Shown: positions 35,231-42,710 of the stretch, in pieces | Layout: each line of letters opens with the position of its first letter | How positions within the stretch are numbered: the first letter of the stretch is position 1 | Assembly: GCA_947631955.1 (NCBI GenBank) | Contig: CANRNJ010000005.1 | Coordinates: 21,544-85,543, forward strand | DNA: 64,000 bases | Origin: an uncultured Lachnospiraceae bacterium | GTDB lineage: Bacteria > Bacillota > Clostridia > Lachnospirales > Lachnospiraceae | Reading direction: 5' to 3' | Notes under the pieces: model-generated | The model's input: the letters and a program-made list of their open reading frames with translations, nothing else | Databases searched by the model: none | What the model was told of the DNA's origin: nothing | Translations under genes and position numbers: made by a program

Positions 35231-35488
35231 TCAGTATCCCCTCACTTCCTTCCGGATTTCTTTCATATAATCCTGCATTTCCTCTTCTGTCTTGAATCCG
35301 GCCTTTTGTGCCTCACCGGCGAACCTCTCCGCTACGCGGCTAAAAGCGACCATTGCCGAATTTTCCATATAGAAGCGGCCGTTTTCTTCCAGAATCAAAA
35401 CCTTGTCCCCGGCCTTTAATTTCAATTTTTCTCTCACGGAAACCGGTATTGTGATCTGCCCTTTGCTTGATATTTTTGCTACTTCCAT
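35231..35488 (-). CDS. AbrB/MazE-type antitoxin
   Basis: An 85-aa protein with the swapped-hairpin AbrB DNA-binding domain (KISSKGQITIPVSVREKL, GDKVLILEENGRFY) and a C-terminal helical tail that would wrap the toxin (MQDYMKEIRKEVRG). It should neutralise the PIN toxin and repress their promoter. AAAGGGG precedes the ATG. The promoter at 35545-35573 has consensus spacing. Confidence 0.9.
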   Translation of the reverse strand: MEVAKISSKGQITIPVSVREKLKLKAGDKVLILEENGRFYMENSAMVAFSRVAERFAGEAQKAGFKTEEEMQDYMKEIRKEVRGY

Positions 35489-35544
35489 TTGACTGTCCCC
35501 TTTCCGTTCCTGCCCGGCTGATTTCTTTACTTTCTTTACTTTTT

Positions 35545-35573
35545 ATTATATACCGCTCTGTGATATTTAGCAA
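35545..35573 (-). promoter_or_regulatory. Promoter of the PIN/AbrB module
   Basis: Minus strand -35 TTGCTA (35568-35573), 17-bp spacer, -10 TATAAT (35545-35550). Confidence 0.6.
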
Positions 35574-35607
35574 TGAAATTCACCCATAACTGCCGGAAAC
35601 TTATGCC

Positions 35608-35642
35608 AAAAAAGGGCCGCCGATAAATTGGCCGCCCCTTTT
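35608..35642 (-). terminator. Terminator of flagellin 2
   Basis: AAAAGGG and CCCCTTTT arms enclose a GC-rich interior with a bulge; the minus strand ends in six T. Flagellin 3 has a close match (38002-38035). Confidence 0.65.
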
Positions 35643-35732
35643 CTTATGATAGTCTGTTATTTACTTGTCTGCCTATCCGGCTTTTCGCATGGCTTTTGTT
35701 TTTTTCAGGATTAAGATATCCTAAAGCCAAGA

Positions 35733-37316
35733 TTATCCGAGTAAGGACAGCGCCAACTGATTACTCTGGTTAGCCTGTGACAGCATCGACGTACCGGCCT
35801 GCTGTAAGATGTTGTTGTTCGCATACTTGACCATCTCGGTAGCGATATCGGTATCGCGGATCTGTGCTTCCGCAGCTGTGGTATTCTCTACGATGTTATC
35901 CAGATTGTTGATGGTATGCTCCAGTCTGTTCTGGACTGCGCCGAGTGCGGAACGCTGTGCAGAAACTCTGCTCAGAGCCGCGGAAATGGTTTCGATCGCA
36001 TCTCTGCCGTTGGTGTCGTCCTTGCCGTCCACTCTCAGGCCGCTGATCCCAAGAACCTCAGCGCTCATAGCGTCGATGTCCACGGAGATTTGATTGTTCT
36101 CTGTCGCGTCAGCACCCACATGGAGCGTCAGCGTCAGTGCACCGGTGGAGTATTTACCATCTTTATTCACCATCTCATCAACATAGTCCTGCGTCGCCAA
36201 CGTCACGGAGTCTCCCACCTTCACATACAGATCAGCGTCAGCTTTCAGTGTGCCGTCATCGTTCAAATACTTATACAGGCCGTTATCCGCAATCTCATTA
36301 CCGTCCTTGTCCACGAACTGCACCTTCTTGCTCTCTGACTTTACCGCCGCTACTTTAGCGCCCTGATCCAGAGTTGCCTCACCTACATTTTTATAGTAGT
36401 TGGCAGCCGTGAAGTCGTCTTCTTTGATAAGTGTCCCGCCTTTGACCGCGTTACCGTCCTTATCCCATATCTTGCCGTCAGCCTTAACCTCTACAGCATT
36501 TACACCGTCAAAACCAGTACCGACAGTTTTCTCTGTAGCGCTATCGATCTCTCCATCCGCCAGCGATACTGTATAAACCTTATCTCCGGCCTTGATTTCC
36601 GCATTGGCGTCCAACTCTACATAGTTGCCGTCGGCATCTTTTTTATATATGCCGGTCTGCCCAACGATAAGTTTGCCTTTTGTAATGGTCTGCCCATCTT
36701 CATCATCGACAGCGCCAACGCCTTCACCAATCTTACCAACGCCGTCGCTAGAATAATAGGTTCGACTATCTGTGTCCACAGCGCTTGCAAGACTGCCTTT
36801 TTCAAGTTTTTTGACCTTACCGTTTTCTACGTAGTAATAATCCTCTGCGGTAACTTCCGCCGCCTTGTACTTGAAATTTGTCTTCTTAGCCGCGGTATCG
36901 TCGCCTTTGAGCAGATACGTTTCGTTGAACTTTGTGGTTTCAGCCACACGGTCGATCTCTGTTACCAACTGGTCGATCTCGTCCTGAATCGCCTGACGGT
37001 CGGATTCGGAATTGGTGCCGTTGGATGCCTTGACAGCCAGCTCGTTCATTCTCTGCAGCATATCGTGTACTTCTGTGAGTGCACCTTCTGCCGTCTGTAC
37101 TGCACTGATACCGTCCTGTGCGTTCAGAGAAGCCTGTGTCAGACCTCTGATCTGACGCCTCATCTTCTCGGAGATTGCAAGTCCTGCCGCATCGTCAGCC
37201 GCGCGGTTGATCTTATAACCGGAAGAAAGCTTCTCCGTGGACTTCGCCTGTGCACTGGTCGTAAGACCGAGCATCCTGTTAGAGTTCATTGCTGTAATGT
37301 TGTGTTGTACTATCAT
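35733..37316 (-). CDS. Flagellin, copy 2
   Basis: A 527-aa flagellin, the longest of the three. It has the conserved termini ([16 protein letters not shown] start; [18 protein letters not shown] near the end) and a ~310-residue central domain rich in Asp, Gly and Lys, with repeated short beta motifs such as [10 protein letters not shown] and [17 protein letters not shown]. This domain would be exposed on the filament. AAGGAGG is 7 bases before the ATG. Its csrA copy lies 234 bp upstream, with the same ACGGA hairpin leader. The leader, csrA and flanks are almost base-identical to cassette 1 at an offset of 3187 bp. Confidence 0.95.
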   Translation of the reverse strand: MIVQHNITAMNSNRMLGLTTSAQAKSTEKLSSGYKINRAADDAAGLAISEKMRRQIRGLTQASLNAQDGISAVQTAEGALTEVHDMLQRMNELAVKASNGTNSESDRQAIQDEIDQLVTEIDRVAETTKFNETYLLKGDDTAAKKTNFKYKAAEVTAEDYYYVENGKVKKLEKGSLASAVDTDSRTYYSSDGVGKIGEGVGAVDDEDGQTITKGKLIVGQTGIYKKDADGNYVELDANAEIKAGDKVYTVSLADGEIDSATEKTVGTGFDGVNAVEVKADGKIWDKDGNAVKGGTLIKEDDFTAANYYKNVGEATLDQGAKVAAVKSESKKVQFVDKDGNEIADNGLYKYLNDDGTLKADADLYVKVGDSVTLATQDYVDEMVNKDGKYSTGALTLTLHVGADATENNQISVDIDAMSAEVLGISGLRVDGKDDTNGRDAIETISAALSRVSAQRSALGAVQNRLEHTINNLDNIVENTTAAEAQIRDTDIATEMVKYANNNILQQAGTSMLSQANQSNQLALSLLG

Positions 37317-37550
37317 AATGTTACCTCCTTGTGGTTGTTTTCCCCGCAAATCCGTTTACGGGGTTATTGTAGTTTTCCGGGTCTGTCTGGCAGATCCGGG
37401 GCAGGCTGTGCTCAAAAAAGCCTCGCCTGTCATTTATGCAATAAACCGGAAGCCTAGGATTTCCGGCTATTACCGTAAAACTTCCATGCTCTCTCCGTAC
37501 CTTGGAGCATCCTTCCTTTGTGCGCCTGCATCCGCCGCCATCCACAGCGC
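37317..37550 (-). promoter_or_regulatory. csrA2-flagellin 2 leader with CsrA-type sites
   Basis: Base-identical to the cassette 1 leader as far as I can compare: hairpin at 37342-37363 with ACGGA in the loop, then AAGGAGG before the flagellin start. Confidence 0.55.
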
Positions 37551-37832
37551 TTATGCCTGTGTCCGTGTCTGCACCCGCGTATCGTTGATAATAACGTTTT
37601 TCTTCCTGCGGTACTTTTCCGGCGTTTCCGGCTCCGCGTAGTACTTTGGCAGCTTCGCCCGTTCTTCGGGATCGGGCGTGTGCTTTTCGATGGATCTTCC
37701 TCTCACCACGTTTACATCCTTTGGCGCATCCACCATGATCCGCAGATGCTTCCCTGTACCGCCTAAAAATACGACCTTGACGTTATCGCCGAGCTGTAAA
37801 TATTCCTCTGTCGAAAGTGTCAGTCTTAACAT
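37551..37832 (-). CDS. csrA: CsrA-like RNA-binding protein, copy 2
   Basis: A 93-aa protein identical to copy 1, with CsrA L4, G24, A36P37 and R44 in register and the same C-terminal extension (PDPEERAKLPKYYAEPETPE). The matching nucleotide sequence implies recent duplication or gene conversion. AAGGAGG precedes the ATG and the AGGGA hairpin lies at 37856-37870. It is upstream of flagellin 2 on the same strand. No fliW, the usual CsrA antagonist, is in the window. Confidence 0.85.
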   Translation of the reverse strand: MLRLTLSTEEYLQLGDNVKVVFLGGTGKHLRIMVDAPKDVNVVRGRSIEKHTPDPEERAKLPKYYAEPETPEKYRRKKNVIINDTRVQTRTQA

Positions 37833-37962
37833 GCCGTTACCTCCTTGTATTGTCTGGCGTCCCTGCCGCCGATGTTTTCTGCACATCCTATTGCCTAAAT
37901 GACACTTTTTGTTATATTTTGTTTCATCGTGCGAAGCTTTTTTCTCCAAAAAAGCGCAAAAA

Positions 37963-37986
37963 AAAGACCGGTCATACCGATCTTTT
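37963..37986 (-). terminator. Second hairpin below flagellin 3
   Basis: AAAGACCGGT / ACCGATCTTT hairpin with eight T on the minus strand. It is the duplicate of the terminator at 34777-34799 and directly follows the main flagellin 3 terminator. Confidence 0.65.
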
Positions 37987-38001
37987 TTCTCATATATGCA
38001 A

Positions 38002-38035
38002 AAAAGGGGCCGCCGATAAATCGGCCGCCCCTTTT
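38002..38035 (-). terminator. Terminator of flagellin 3
   Basis: AAAAGGGG (38002-38009) and CCCCTTTT (38028-38035) with inner GGCCG/CGGCC pairing, followed by T on the minus strand. It should stop sigma-28 transcription before csrA2. Confidence 0.75.
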
Positions 38036-38124
38036 CTTATGATAGTCTGTTATTTACTTGTCTGCCTATCCGGCTTTTCTCATGGCTTTTGTTTTTTCAG
38101 GATTAAGATATCCTAAAACCAAGA

Positions 38125-39072
38125 TCATCCGAGTAAGGACAGTGCCAGCTGATTGGTCTGGTTAGCCTGTGACAGCATCGACGTACCGGCCTGCTGTAAG
38201 ATGTTGTTGTTCGCATACTTAACCATCTCGGTAGCGATATCGGTATCGCGGATCTGTGCTTCTGCACTGGTCGTGTTCTCCACGATGTTGTCCAAGTTGT
38301 TGATGGTGTGCTCCAGTCTGTTCTGGACCGCACCGAGATCATTTCTCTGCTTGGACACTTCCGCCAACGCATACTTAACGACCGCGTTCAGGCTTGCAAA
38401 GTCTTTGCTCTCCGCAAAAGTATCTGACTCATCCTTATTAAAGCTGGTGTAGAACTTGTCAATGACCGCATCGGTGATGGTGCTCGAAATAGTGGCTGTC
38501 GACTCCGAACCGTCGGTATCCTTGAAGCCATATTTCTTGTCATCATAGTTATCCGCCACACTGTCAAACAGCGCACTTACGGACATCTGCCTGATAGAGA
38601 TGTTGATATGCTGGCCTGCTTCCGCGCCAACCTGAATTGCCTTTGCCGTGAACTCGCCTGTCAGGAGGTTCTGCTCGTTGAAGGTCGTTGTGCTCTGTAC
38701 ACGGTCGATCTCACTCATCAACTGCTGTACTTCCATCATGACGTAGGAACGGTCTGCGGAAGTCATGGACGGTTCCGTTTCACCTTTGACTGCCAGTTCG
38801 TTGATACGCTGTAACATATCGTGTACTTCTGTAAGCGCGCCTTCTGCCGTCTGTACGCAGGAGATGCCGTCCTGTGCGTTTGCGGAAGCCTGTGTCAGAC
38901 CTCTGATCTGACGCCTCATCTTCTCGGAGATCGCAAGCCCTGCCGCATCGTCCGCTGCGCGGTTGATCTTGTAGCCCGATGATAACTTCTCTGTGGCCTT
39001 TGCCTGTGCACTGGTCGTAAGACCGAGCATCCTGTTAGAGTTCATTGCTGTAATGTTGTGTTGTACTACCAT
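38125..39072 (-). CDS. Flagellin, copy 3
   Basis: A 315-aa flagellin with the standard N- and C-terminal core and a short central region (~70 residues: TVADNYDDKKYGFKDTDG is not conserved in the other copies), close to the minimal filament protein. The N-terminus is [16 protein letters not shown] rather than MIVQ. AAGGAGG is 7 bases before the ATG. It is the only copy whose upstream csrA is preceded by a strong sigma-28 promoter, so it is the likely main filament gene when the switch is ON. Leader and csrA copy 3 are similar to, but clearly diverged from, cassettes 1 and 2. Confidence 0.95.
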   Translation of the reverse strand: MVVQHNITAMNSNRMLGLTTSAQAKATEKLSSGYKINRAADDAAGLAISEKMRRQIRGLTQASANAQDGISCVQTAEGALTEVHDMLQRINELAVKGETEPSMTSADRSYVMMEVQQLMSEIDRVQSTTTFNEQNLLTGEFTAKAIQVGAEAGQHINISIRQMSVSALFDSVADNYDDKKYGFKDTDGSESTATISSTITDAVIDKFYTSFNKDESDTFAESKDFASLNAVVKYALAEVSKQRNDLGAVQNRLEHTINNLDNIVENTTSAEAQIRDTDIATEMVKYANNNILQQAGTSMLSQANQTNQLALSLLG

Positions 39073-39306
39073 AATCTTACCTCCTTGTGGTTGTTTTCCC
39101 CGCAAATCCGTTTACGGGCCGTTATTGTTTTTCCGGGTCTGTCTGGCAGATCCGGGTCAGGCTGCGCTTAAAAAGCTGTGCCCGCCATCTATGCAATAAA
39201 CCGGAAGCCTAGGATTTCCGGCTATTACCGTAATACTTTCATGCTCTCTCCGTGCCTTAGAGCATCCTTCTTTTGTGCATCTGCATCCGCCGCCATCCAC
39301 AGCGCC
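39073..39306 (-). promoter_or_regulatory. csrA3-flagellin 3 leader with CsrA-type sites
   Basis: Same length (234 bp) as the other two leaders. The hairpin CCCG..CGGG at 39098-39118 presents ACGGA in its loop ahead of AAGGAGG. Many other bases differ from cassettes 1 and 2, so the conserved hairpin and ribosome site stand out. Confidence 0.55.
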
Positions 39307-39582
39307 TTATCCCTGCGCCTGTATCCACGTGCCGCTGTCAACAGCGCTCCTCTTTGGGCGGTACTTTTCCGGCGTTTCCGGCTCTGCATAGTACTTTGGC
39401 AGCTTCGCCCTTTCTTCGGGATTGGGCGTATGCTTTTCGATGGATCTTCCTCTTACCACGTTGACATCTTTGGGCGCATCCACCATGATCCGCAGATGCT
39501 TTCCCGTACCGCCTAAAAAAACAATCTTGACGTTATCGCCGAGCTGTAAATATTCCTCTGTCGAAAGTGTCAGTCTTAACAT
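39307..39582 (-). CDS. csrA: CsrA-like RNA-binding protein, copy 3
   Basis: A 91-aa CsrA homologue with the same gapless core (MLRLTLSTEEYLQLGD, R44 kept) and a similar tail that ends differently (RPKRSAVDSGTWIQAQG) from copies 1 and 2. AAGGAGG precedes the ATG; the AGGGA hairpin lies at 39606-39620. It is the first gene read from the sigma-28 promoter in the invertible-looking segment, with flagellin 3 next. It may repress translation of flagellin until secretion demand rises, as CsrA does in Bacillus, but FliW is not seen nearby. Confidence 0.85.
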   Translation of the reverse strand: MLRLTLSTEEYLQLGDNVKIVFLGGTGKHLRIMVDAPKDVNVVRGRSIEKHTPNPEERAKLPKYYAEPETPEKYRPKRSAVDSGTWIQAQG

Positions 39583-39659
39583 GCCGTTACCTCCTTGTAT
39601 CCCGTGGCGTCCCTGCCGCCGATGTTTTTTCACATTCCTGTTACTAAACAGCACAGATT

Positions 39660-39681
39660 GTTATAGAATGTTGCATTTTTT
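39660..39681. repeat. Left recombination site of the flagellin switch
   Basis: GTTATAGAATGTTG (39660-39673) followed by CATTTTTT. It lies in the untranslated leader of csrA3, about 80 bp before the start. The outer half-arm (GCACAGATT) is degenerate compared with the right site. Confidence 0.6.
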
Positions 39682-39694
39682 ATCTTCACAACAT

Positions 39695-39721
39695 ATATCG
39701 GCCTAGCGCCAAAATACTTTA
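39695..39721 (-). promoter_or_regulatory. Sigma-28 (SigD) promoter for csrA3-flagellin 3
   Basis: Minus strand TAAA (39718-39721), 15 bases, GCCGATAT (39695-39702): a near-perfect flagellar sigma-28 promoter with canonical spacing. Transcription from about 39688 crosses the left recombination site and reaches csrA3 after ~106 nt. No site of this quality precedes csrA1 or csrA2. Confidence 0.85.
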
Positions 39722-39797
39722 GAGCAAAATAAAATTTTTTTTGTAAATTTTTTTGAAAGTTCGCATTTTGCCCTTTACAAGGGGATTACGGGCTTTT

Positions 39798-40379
39798 TTA
39801 CAGAAGGATCTGCTGAAAAATCTCGTCTTTTTCGTCTTGCTCGATGCAGAGGTAGCGGACGGTGATCTGGTAAGAGGAATGATTGAAGATCTTCATCAGC
39901 ATCACCGGCGGAACGCCCTGCTTCCACGCGTGGTAGCCAAAAGTCTTGCGCAGGGAGTGGCAGCTTACATGCTCTTCTAAACCCGTGTAAGCGGCGGCGG
40001 CCCTTGTGATGCGAAATGCCTGAAAGCGGCTGAGCGGATAACCTTTCTGCTTTTTACTCTGAAAAAGATAATCGTCTTCCAAGGCTGTTGGGTTTTCCTC
40101 GCGGAACAACAACAGCTTTTCCCACAATATGTGGTTGATCGCTACGATGTTGAGTTTTCCAGTCTTTTGTTCACGCACGCGGATGTGCTCGCGGATCTGT
40201 TTCTTTTCAAAATCATATACGTCCTTCCATCTTAGATCCAGAATATCGCCGATACGCAGCGCCGTGTTCAGGCCAAGCGTTATGAGGAGCGCATTGCGGC
40301 TGTCGGGATGAACGCTTTCATAGTATGATTTGAATTTTATCAGGTCTTGTTTGTTTTTGATTGGTTCGGTTGTGCCCAT
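39798..40379 (-). CDS. FimB-sized tyrosine recombinase
   Basis: A 193-aa protein comprising only the catalytic domain of the phage-integrase family. The full set of active-site residues is present: R42 (TALRIGDIL), K72 (QKTGK), H141xxR144 (CHSLRKTFG), H167 (FNHSS) and nucleophile Y176 (VRYLCI). It lacks the N-terminal core-binding domain of integrases and XerC/D, as do FimB/FimE, which invert the fim promoter. GGAGGGG lies 6 bases before the ATG. It is flanked by the repeats described above and oriented toward csrA3, so a flagellin switch role is the simplest reading. It could also act on other sites elsewhere. Confidence 0.9.
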   Translation of the reverse strand: MGTTEPIKNKQDLIKFKSYYESVHPDSRNALLITLGLNTALRIGDILDLRWKDVYDFEKKQIREHIRVREQKTGKLNIVAINHILWEKLLLFREENPTALEDDYLFQSKKQKGYPLSRFQAFRITRAAAAYTGLEEHVSCHSLRKTFGYHAWKQGVPPVMLMKIFNHSSYQITVRYLCIEQDEKDEIFQQILL

Positions 40380-40418
40380 ATAACCCCTCCTTTGTCTGTA
40401 AGAATATTACCCTTGATA

Positions 40419-40449
40419 CAACATTCTATAACAGAATGTTGCATTTTTT
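40419..40449. repeat. Right recombination site of the flagellin switch
   Basis: CAACATTCT (40419-40427), ATAAC, AGAATGTTG (40433-40441), then CATTTTTT. The perfect palindrome lies 40 bp upstream of the recombinase start, so binding there could also regulate the recombinase gene. Confidence 0.65.
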
Positions 40450-40572
40450 TGTTTTATGAGTTGAATAAACCTGAGTTTTGCATCTATAATACAGCAAAAT
40501 AAGTGCGCTTTCGATCTTAAACTTCTCTTTAATGTGCGCATTTTACATTTTGTCGAAATATTATATTTCTTA

Positions 40573-40601
40573 TTGACAATTAAACAAATATTGAATATTA
40601 T
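40573..40601 (+). promoter_or_regulatory. Strong sigma-A promoter of a short transcript
   Basis: -35 TTGACA (40573-40578, consensus), 17-bp spacer, -10 TATTAT (40596-40601). The predicted start is near 40608. Confidence 0.65.
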
Positions 40602-40637
40602 AATTGCATAGATTAACGCGATAAGGGGGTATATATC

Positions 40638-40667
40638 ATGGGAACAGGGAGCACAACATTGTTTTAG
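40638..40667 (+). CDS. Nine-residue open frame (MGTGSTTLF)
   Basis: ATG at 40638 follows AAGGGGG by 7 bases and the frame ends at TAG (40665-40667). It resembles a leader peptide in size, but it shows no run of a single regulatory amino acid. Whether it is translated is unknown. Confidence 0.3.
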   Translation: MGTGSTTLF

Positions 40668-40718
40668 ACCCATTATTACAGTAATTGTTTAGGAAATAAA
40701 CGCTTTTTATTAAAGCCG

Positions 40719-40760
40719 CCCGGCGCTCTTTCTCTCGACAGACACAAGCGCCGGGTAGTT
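40719..40760 (+). terminator. Terminator of the short transcript
   Basis: Perfect 9-bp arms CCCGGCGCT (40719-40727) and AGCGCCGGG (40747-40755) followed by TAGTTTTA on the plus strand. Confidence 0.75.
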
Positions 40761-40844
40761 TTATGCTCAAAATGCGGGATAAAAACCCACTAAAAAAAGC
40801 GAAAACGCGGATCCAACAATCAGCATTTCCACTTCATTAAAAAG

Positions 40845-40917
40845 AGCGCGAGACGGGACTCGAACCCGCGACCCCGACCTTGGCAAGGTCGTGCTCCACC
40901 AACTGAGCCACTCGCGC
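40845..40917 (-). tRNA. tRNA-Gly (GCC)
   Basis: A 73-nt cloverleaf on the minus strand: acceptor GCGCGAG/CTCGCGC, D-arm region GGCTCAGTTGG, anticodon stem CGACC/GGTCG with loop TTGCCAA (anticodon GCC), and T-arm GGGTTCGAGTCCC. CCA is not encoded. It is a single tRNA gene; no integrated element ends in it. Confidence 0.95.
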
Positions 40918-41096
40918 ATAACTTATTTGTCCGGCGCTCTGAACGCTCGGACAAATAATACTATACTATATGAATTTTCCTTTGTCAATATCAAAATTTT
41001 TATTTTTACGGATGCTTTTTACGGATGCGGATTTTTTTATTTTTACAGCCGCAAAAAATCTGTACCGGCGTATTTTCAAAGCGTGCAGTCCTGATA

Positions 41097-42710
41097 TTAC
41101 TGCAGCTTATCCGCGCATTTGATCCGGTAGATACGATTCAATGACTCATCGATCCTTTCCTCAGGGATCGTACCATCCTGTACCGCCGCCAGAACCGCCT
41201 CGTAAGCTTCATAGAAATCTTCCGGCATAAGCAGCATATCCGCACCGGCTTCGATCGCCCCCACAGCCGCCTCCGCCGATGTGTAATACTCGGTGACAGC
41301 GCTCATGTTAAGCGCATCCGTAATGATCACGCCTTCAAACCCCAATTCGTTTCTGAGCACATCCGTCATGATTGTTTTGGACAGCGTGGACGGGACCGCT
41401 TCTTCGCTTCCGTCCGCAACGGCAACATGGCTGACCATCACCATATCGGCGCCCGCTTCGATCCCCGCTTTAAACGGTATAAAATCATTGTTCCGCATCT
41501 CGTCCAGTGTCTTGGTCGTTTCCACCCTGCCGTCGTGCGTATCTTCCTCTACATATCCGATCCCCGGAAAATGCTTCAGGCATGAACTTACTCCGCTGCT
41601 TTCAATGCCTTTCACCGCATTGGACACCATCTCGCCTACGGCCTGCGCATCTGAACCAAATACGCGGTTCCCCAGTTCGCTTCCCTCTGCCCCGGCTACA
41701 TCGGCCACCGGTGCAAAGTCCAGATTAAATCCCAAATCTTTCAGATATGCGCCGATCGTTGTCCCGGCTTCAAGCGCCTGCGCCGCATCCTGACTTTCTC
41801 CGATTGCCGCCATATCTCCGACCTGAGCCACTTCGATACTGCTCTGGGCGACCCGGCTGACGGAGCCGCCTTCCTCGTCAACCGCAAGGAAGATCGGATA
41901 TTTGCTCATAGAATCCGTATTGGCAAGCATCTCTTTAAGCTGCGCTTCATCGATAATATTCTTCTCAAAATAGATCAGCCCGCCTACCGCATACTCATTT
42001 AAAGCTGTCTGGGTGCCTTCTCCCGCCTGTATCGCGGTAGACACGCCGGTTATCGCCTCCGGAGTCACAATAAACAGACCCGCCACTTTATCTCCAAGCG
42101 GCATTTCAGAGAGATAGGAATCCACCAATTCCCCCAGATAATCTTCCTCCGGCTCCTCTGCCGTTTCCGGCTCTTCCGGCAGCGTTTCAGGAGTATCGAT
42201 CACGAGCTCCCGGTCTGCTTCCGCTTCCTGTTCTTCCTGAATCTGTCTTTCCAGTTCGGCCTGCGCCTGCTTTTTCTCCTGTATTGAAACGGCAATGTTC
42301 TTTCCTAGATAAACGCCCCCGGCAATAAGACCGCCCAACAGTACCGCCACAACGGCATAGCAGATGATCTGGTTACGGATCCTTCTGCGGCGGCGATAGG
42401 CGCGGCGGTCTTCTTCTGTATCCTCTTCCTCGTCGTCCTCTTCGTCTTCCTCATCTTCATCGTCGTCTTCCGGATCATCTTCCTCAGGATCGTCGTTATC
42501 TTCGGAATCGTCCTCTTCAGAATCATCATTATCTTCGGAATCATCCTCTTCAGGATCATCGTTATCTTCGGAATCGTCTTCTTCAGGATCGTCATTATCT
42601 TCAGAATCATTCTCATCCTCAGGGTCGTCTATTTCATCTTCTTTATCAAATCTATCGTCGTCAAATTCTTCATCCGAATATTTCTTTTTCCCATGAAGCA
42701 TTTTTTTCAT
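41097..42710 (-). CDS. Membrane-anchored GH3 beta-N-acetylglucosaminidase-like protein
   Basis: A 537-aa protein. Residues 1-100 are a very acidic, repetitive cytoplasmic tail (11-residue unit EDNDDPEEDDS, four copies at ~37-79). A basic stop-transfer (RRAYRRRRRIRN) and one membrane helix (~114-135) follow. The remaining ~400 residues are an extracellular GH3 domain with the NagZ-type loop KHFPGIGYVEEDTHDG, which supplies the Asp-His acid/base pair, and the nucleophile Asp in VIITDALNMSAV. NagZ enzymes release GlcNAc from wall fragments. AGAGG precedes the ATG at 42710. The acidic tail is unlike typical homologues. Confidence 0.88.
   Translation of the reverse strand: MKKMLHGKKKYSDEEFDDDRFDKEDEIDDPEDENDSEDNDDPEEDDSEDNDDPEEDDSEDNDDSEEDDSEDNDDPEEDDPEDDDEDEEDEEDDEEEDTEEDRRAYRRRRRIRNQIICYAVVAVLLGGLIAGGVYLGKNIAVSIQEKKQAQAELERQIQEEQEAEADRELVIDTPETLPEEPETAEEPEEDYLGELVDSYLSEMPLGDKVAGLFIVTPEAITGVSTAIQAGEGTQTALNEYAVGGLIYFEKNIIDEAQLKEMLANTDSMSKYPIFLAVDEEGGSVSRVAQSSIEVAQVGDMAAIGESQDAAQALEAGTTIGAYLKDLGFNLDFAPVADVAGAEGSELGNRVFGSDAQAVGEMVSNAVKGIESSGVSSCLKHFPGIGYVEEDTHDGRVETTKTLDEMRNNDFIPFKAGIEAGADMVMVSHVAVADGSEEAVPSTLSKTIMTDVLRNELGFEGVIITDALNMSAVTEYYTSAEAAVGAIEAGADMLLMPEDFYEAYEAVLAAVQDGTIPEERIDESLNRIYRIKCADKLQ
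42471..42602. repeat. 33-bp in-frame repeat encoding the acidic tail
   Basis: Four tandem 33-bp units encode EDNDDPEEDDS-type repeats within the GH3 gene. Small differences between units (SEE/PEE, SED/PED) show they are not assembly artefacts. The unit is a multiple of three, so copy-number change would keep the frame. Confidence 0.8.

Larger units (their letters stand above)
39660..40441. mobile_element. Putative invertible cassette: recombinase plus sigma-28 promoter
   Basis: Two related sites bound this ~780-bp segment. The right site (40419-40441) is CAACATTCT-ATAAC-AGAATGTTG, perfect 9-bp arms around a 5-bp core. The left site has GTTAT-AGAATGTTG (39660-39673), the exact inverse of CAACATTCT-ATAAC. 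The 14-bp inverted identity covers one arm and the asymmetric core, which predicts inversion. A 17-bp direct match (AGAATGTTGCATTTTTT at 39665 and 40433) also exists and would allow excision instead. Inside are the recombinase and a sigma-28 promoter aimed at csrA3-flagellin 3. Either event would disconnect the promoter. Confidence 0.6.
40608..40762 (+). ncRNA. Candidate small RNA or leader-peptide transcript
   Basis: A consensus promoter, a 9-codon open frame with a good ribosome site, and a strong terminator delimit a ~155-nt transcript with no larger gene. It may be a small regulatory RNA or the remains of an attenuated leader. It starts ~160 bp from the recombinase switch. No known RNA family was recognised. 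Confidence 0.4.

Noticed and set aside
39660..40450. Reading the recombinase segment as a tRNA-targeted integrated element
   Set aside because: The tRNA-Gly gene lies ~400 bp away, its 3' end is not duplicated at the left boundary, and no cargo besides the promoter is present.
40407..40673. Minus-strand frame of ~88 codons across the right recombination site
   Set aside because: AT-rich, opposite a strong plus-strand promoter, no ribosome site and no family resemblance.
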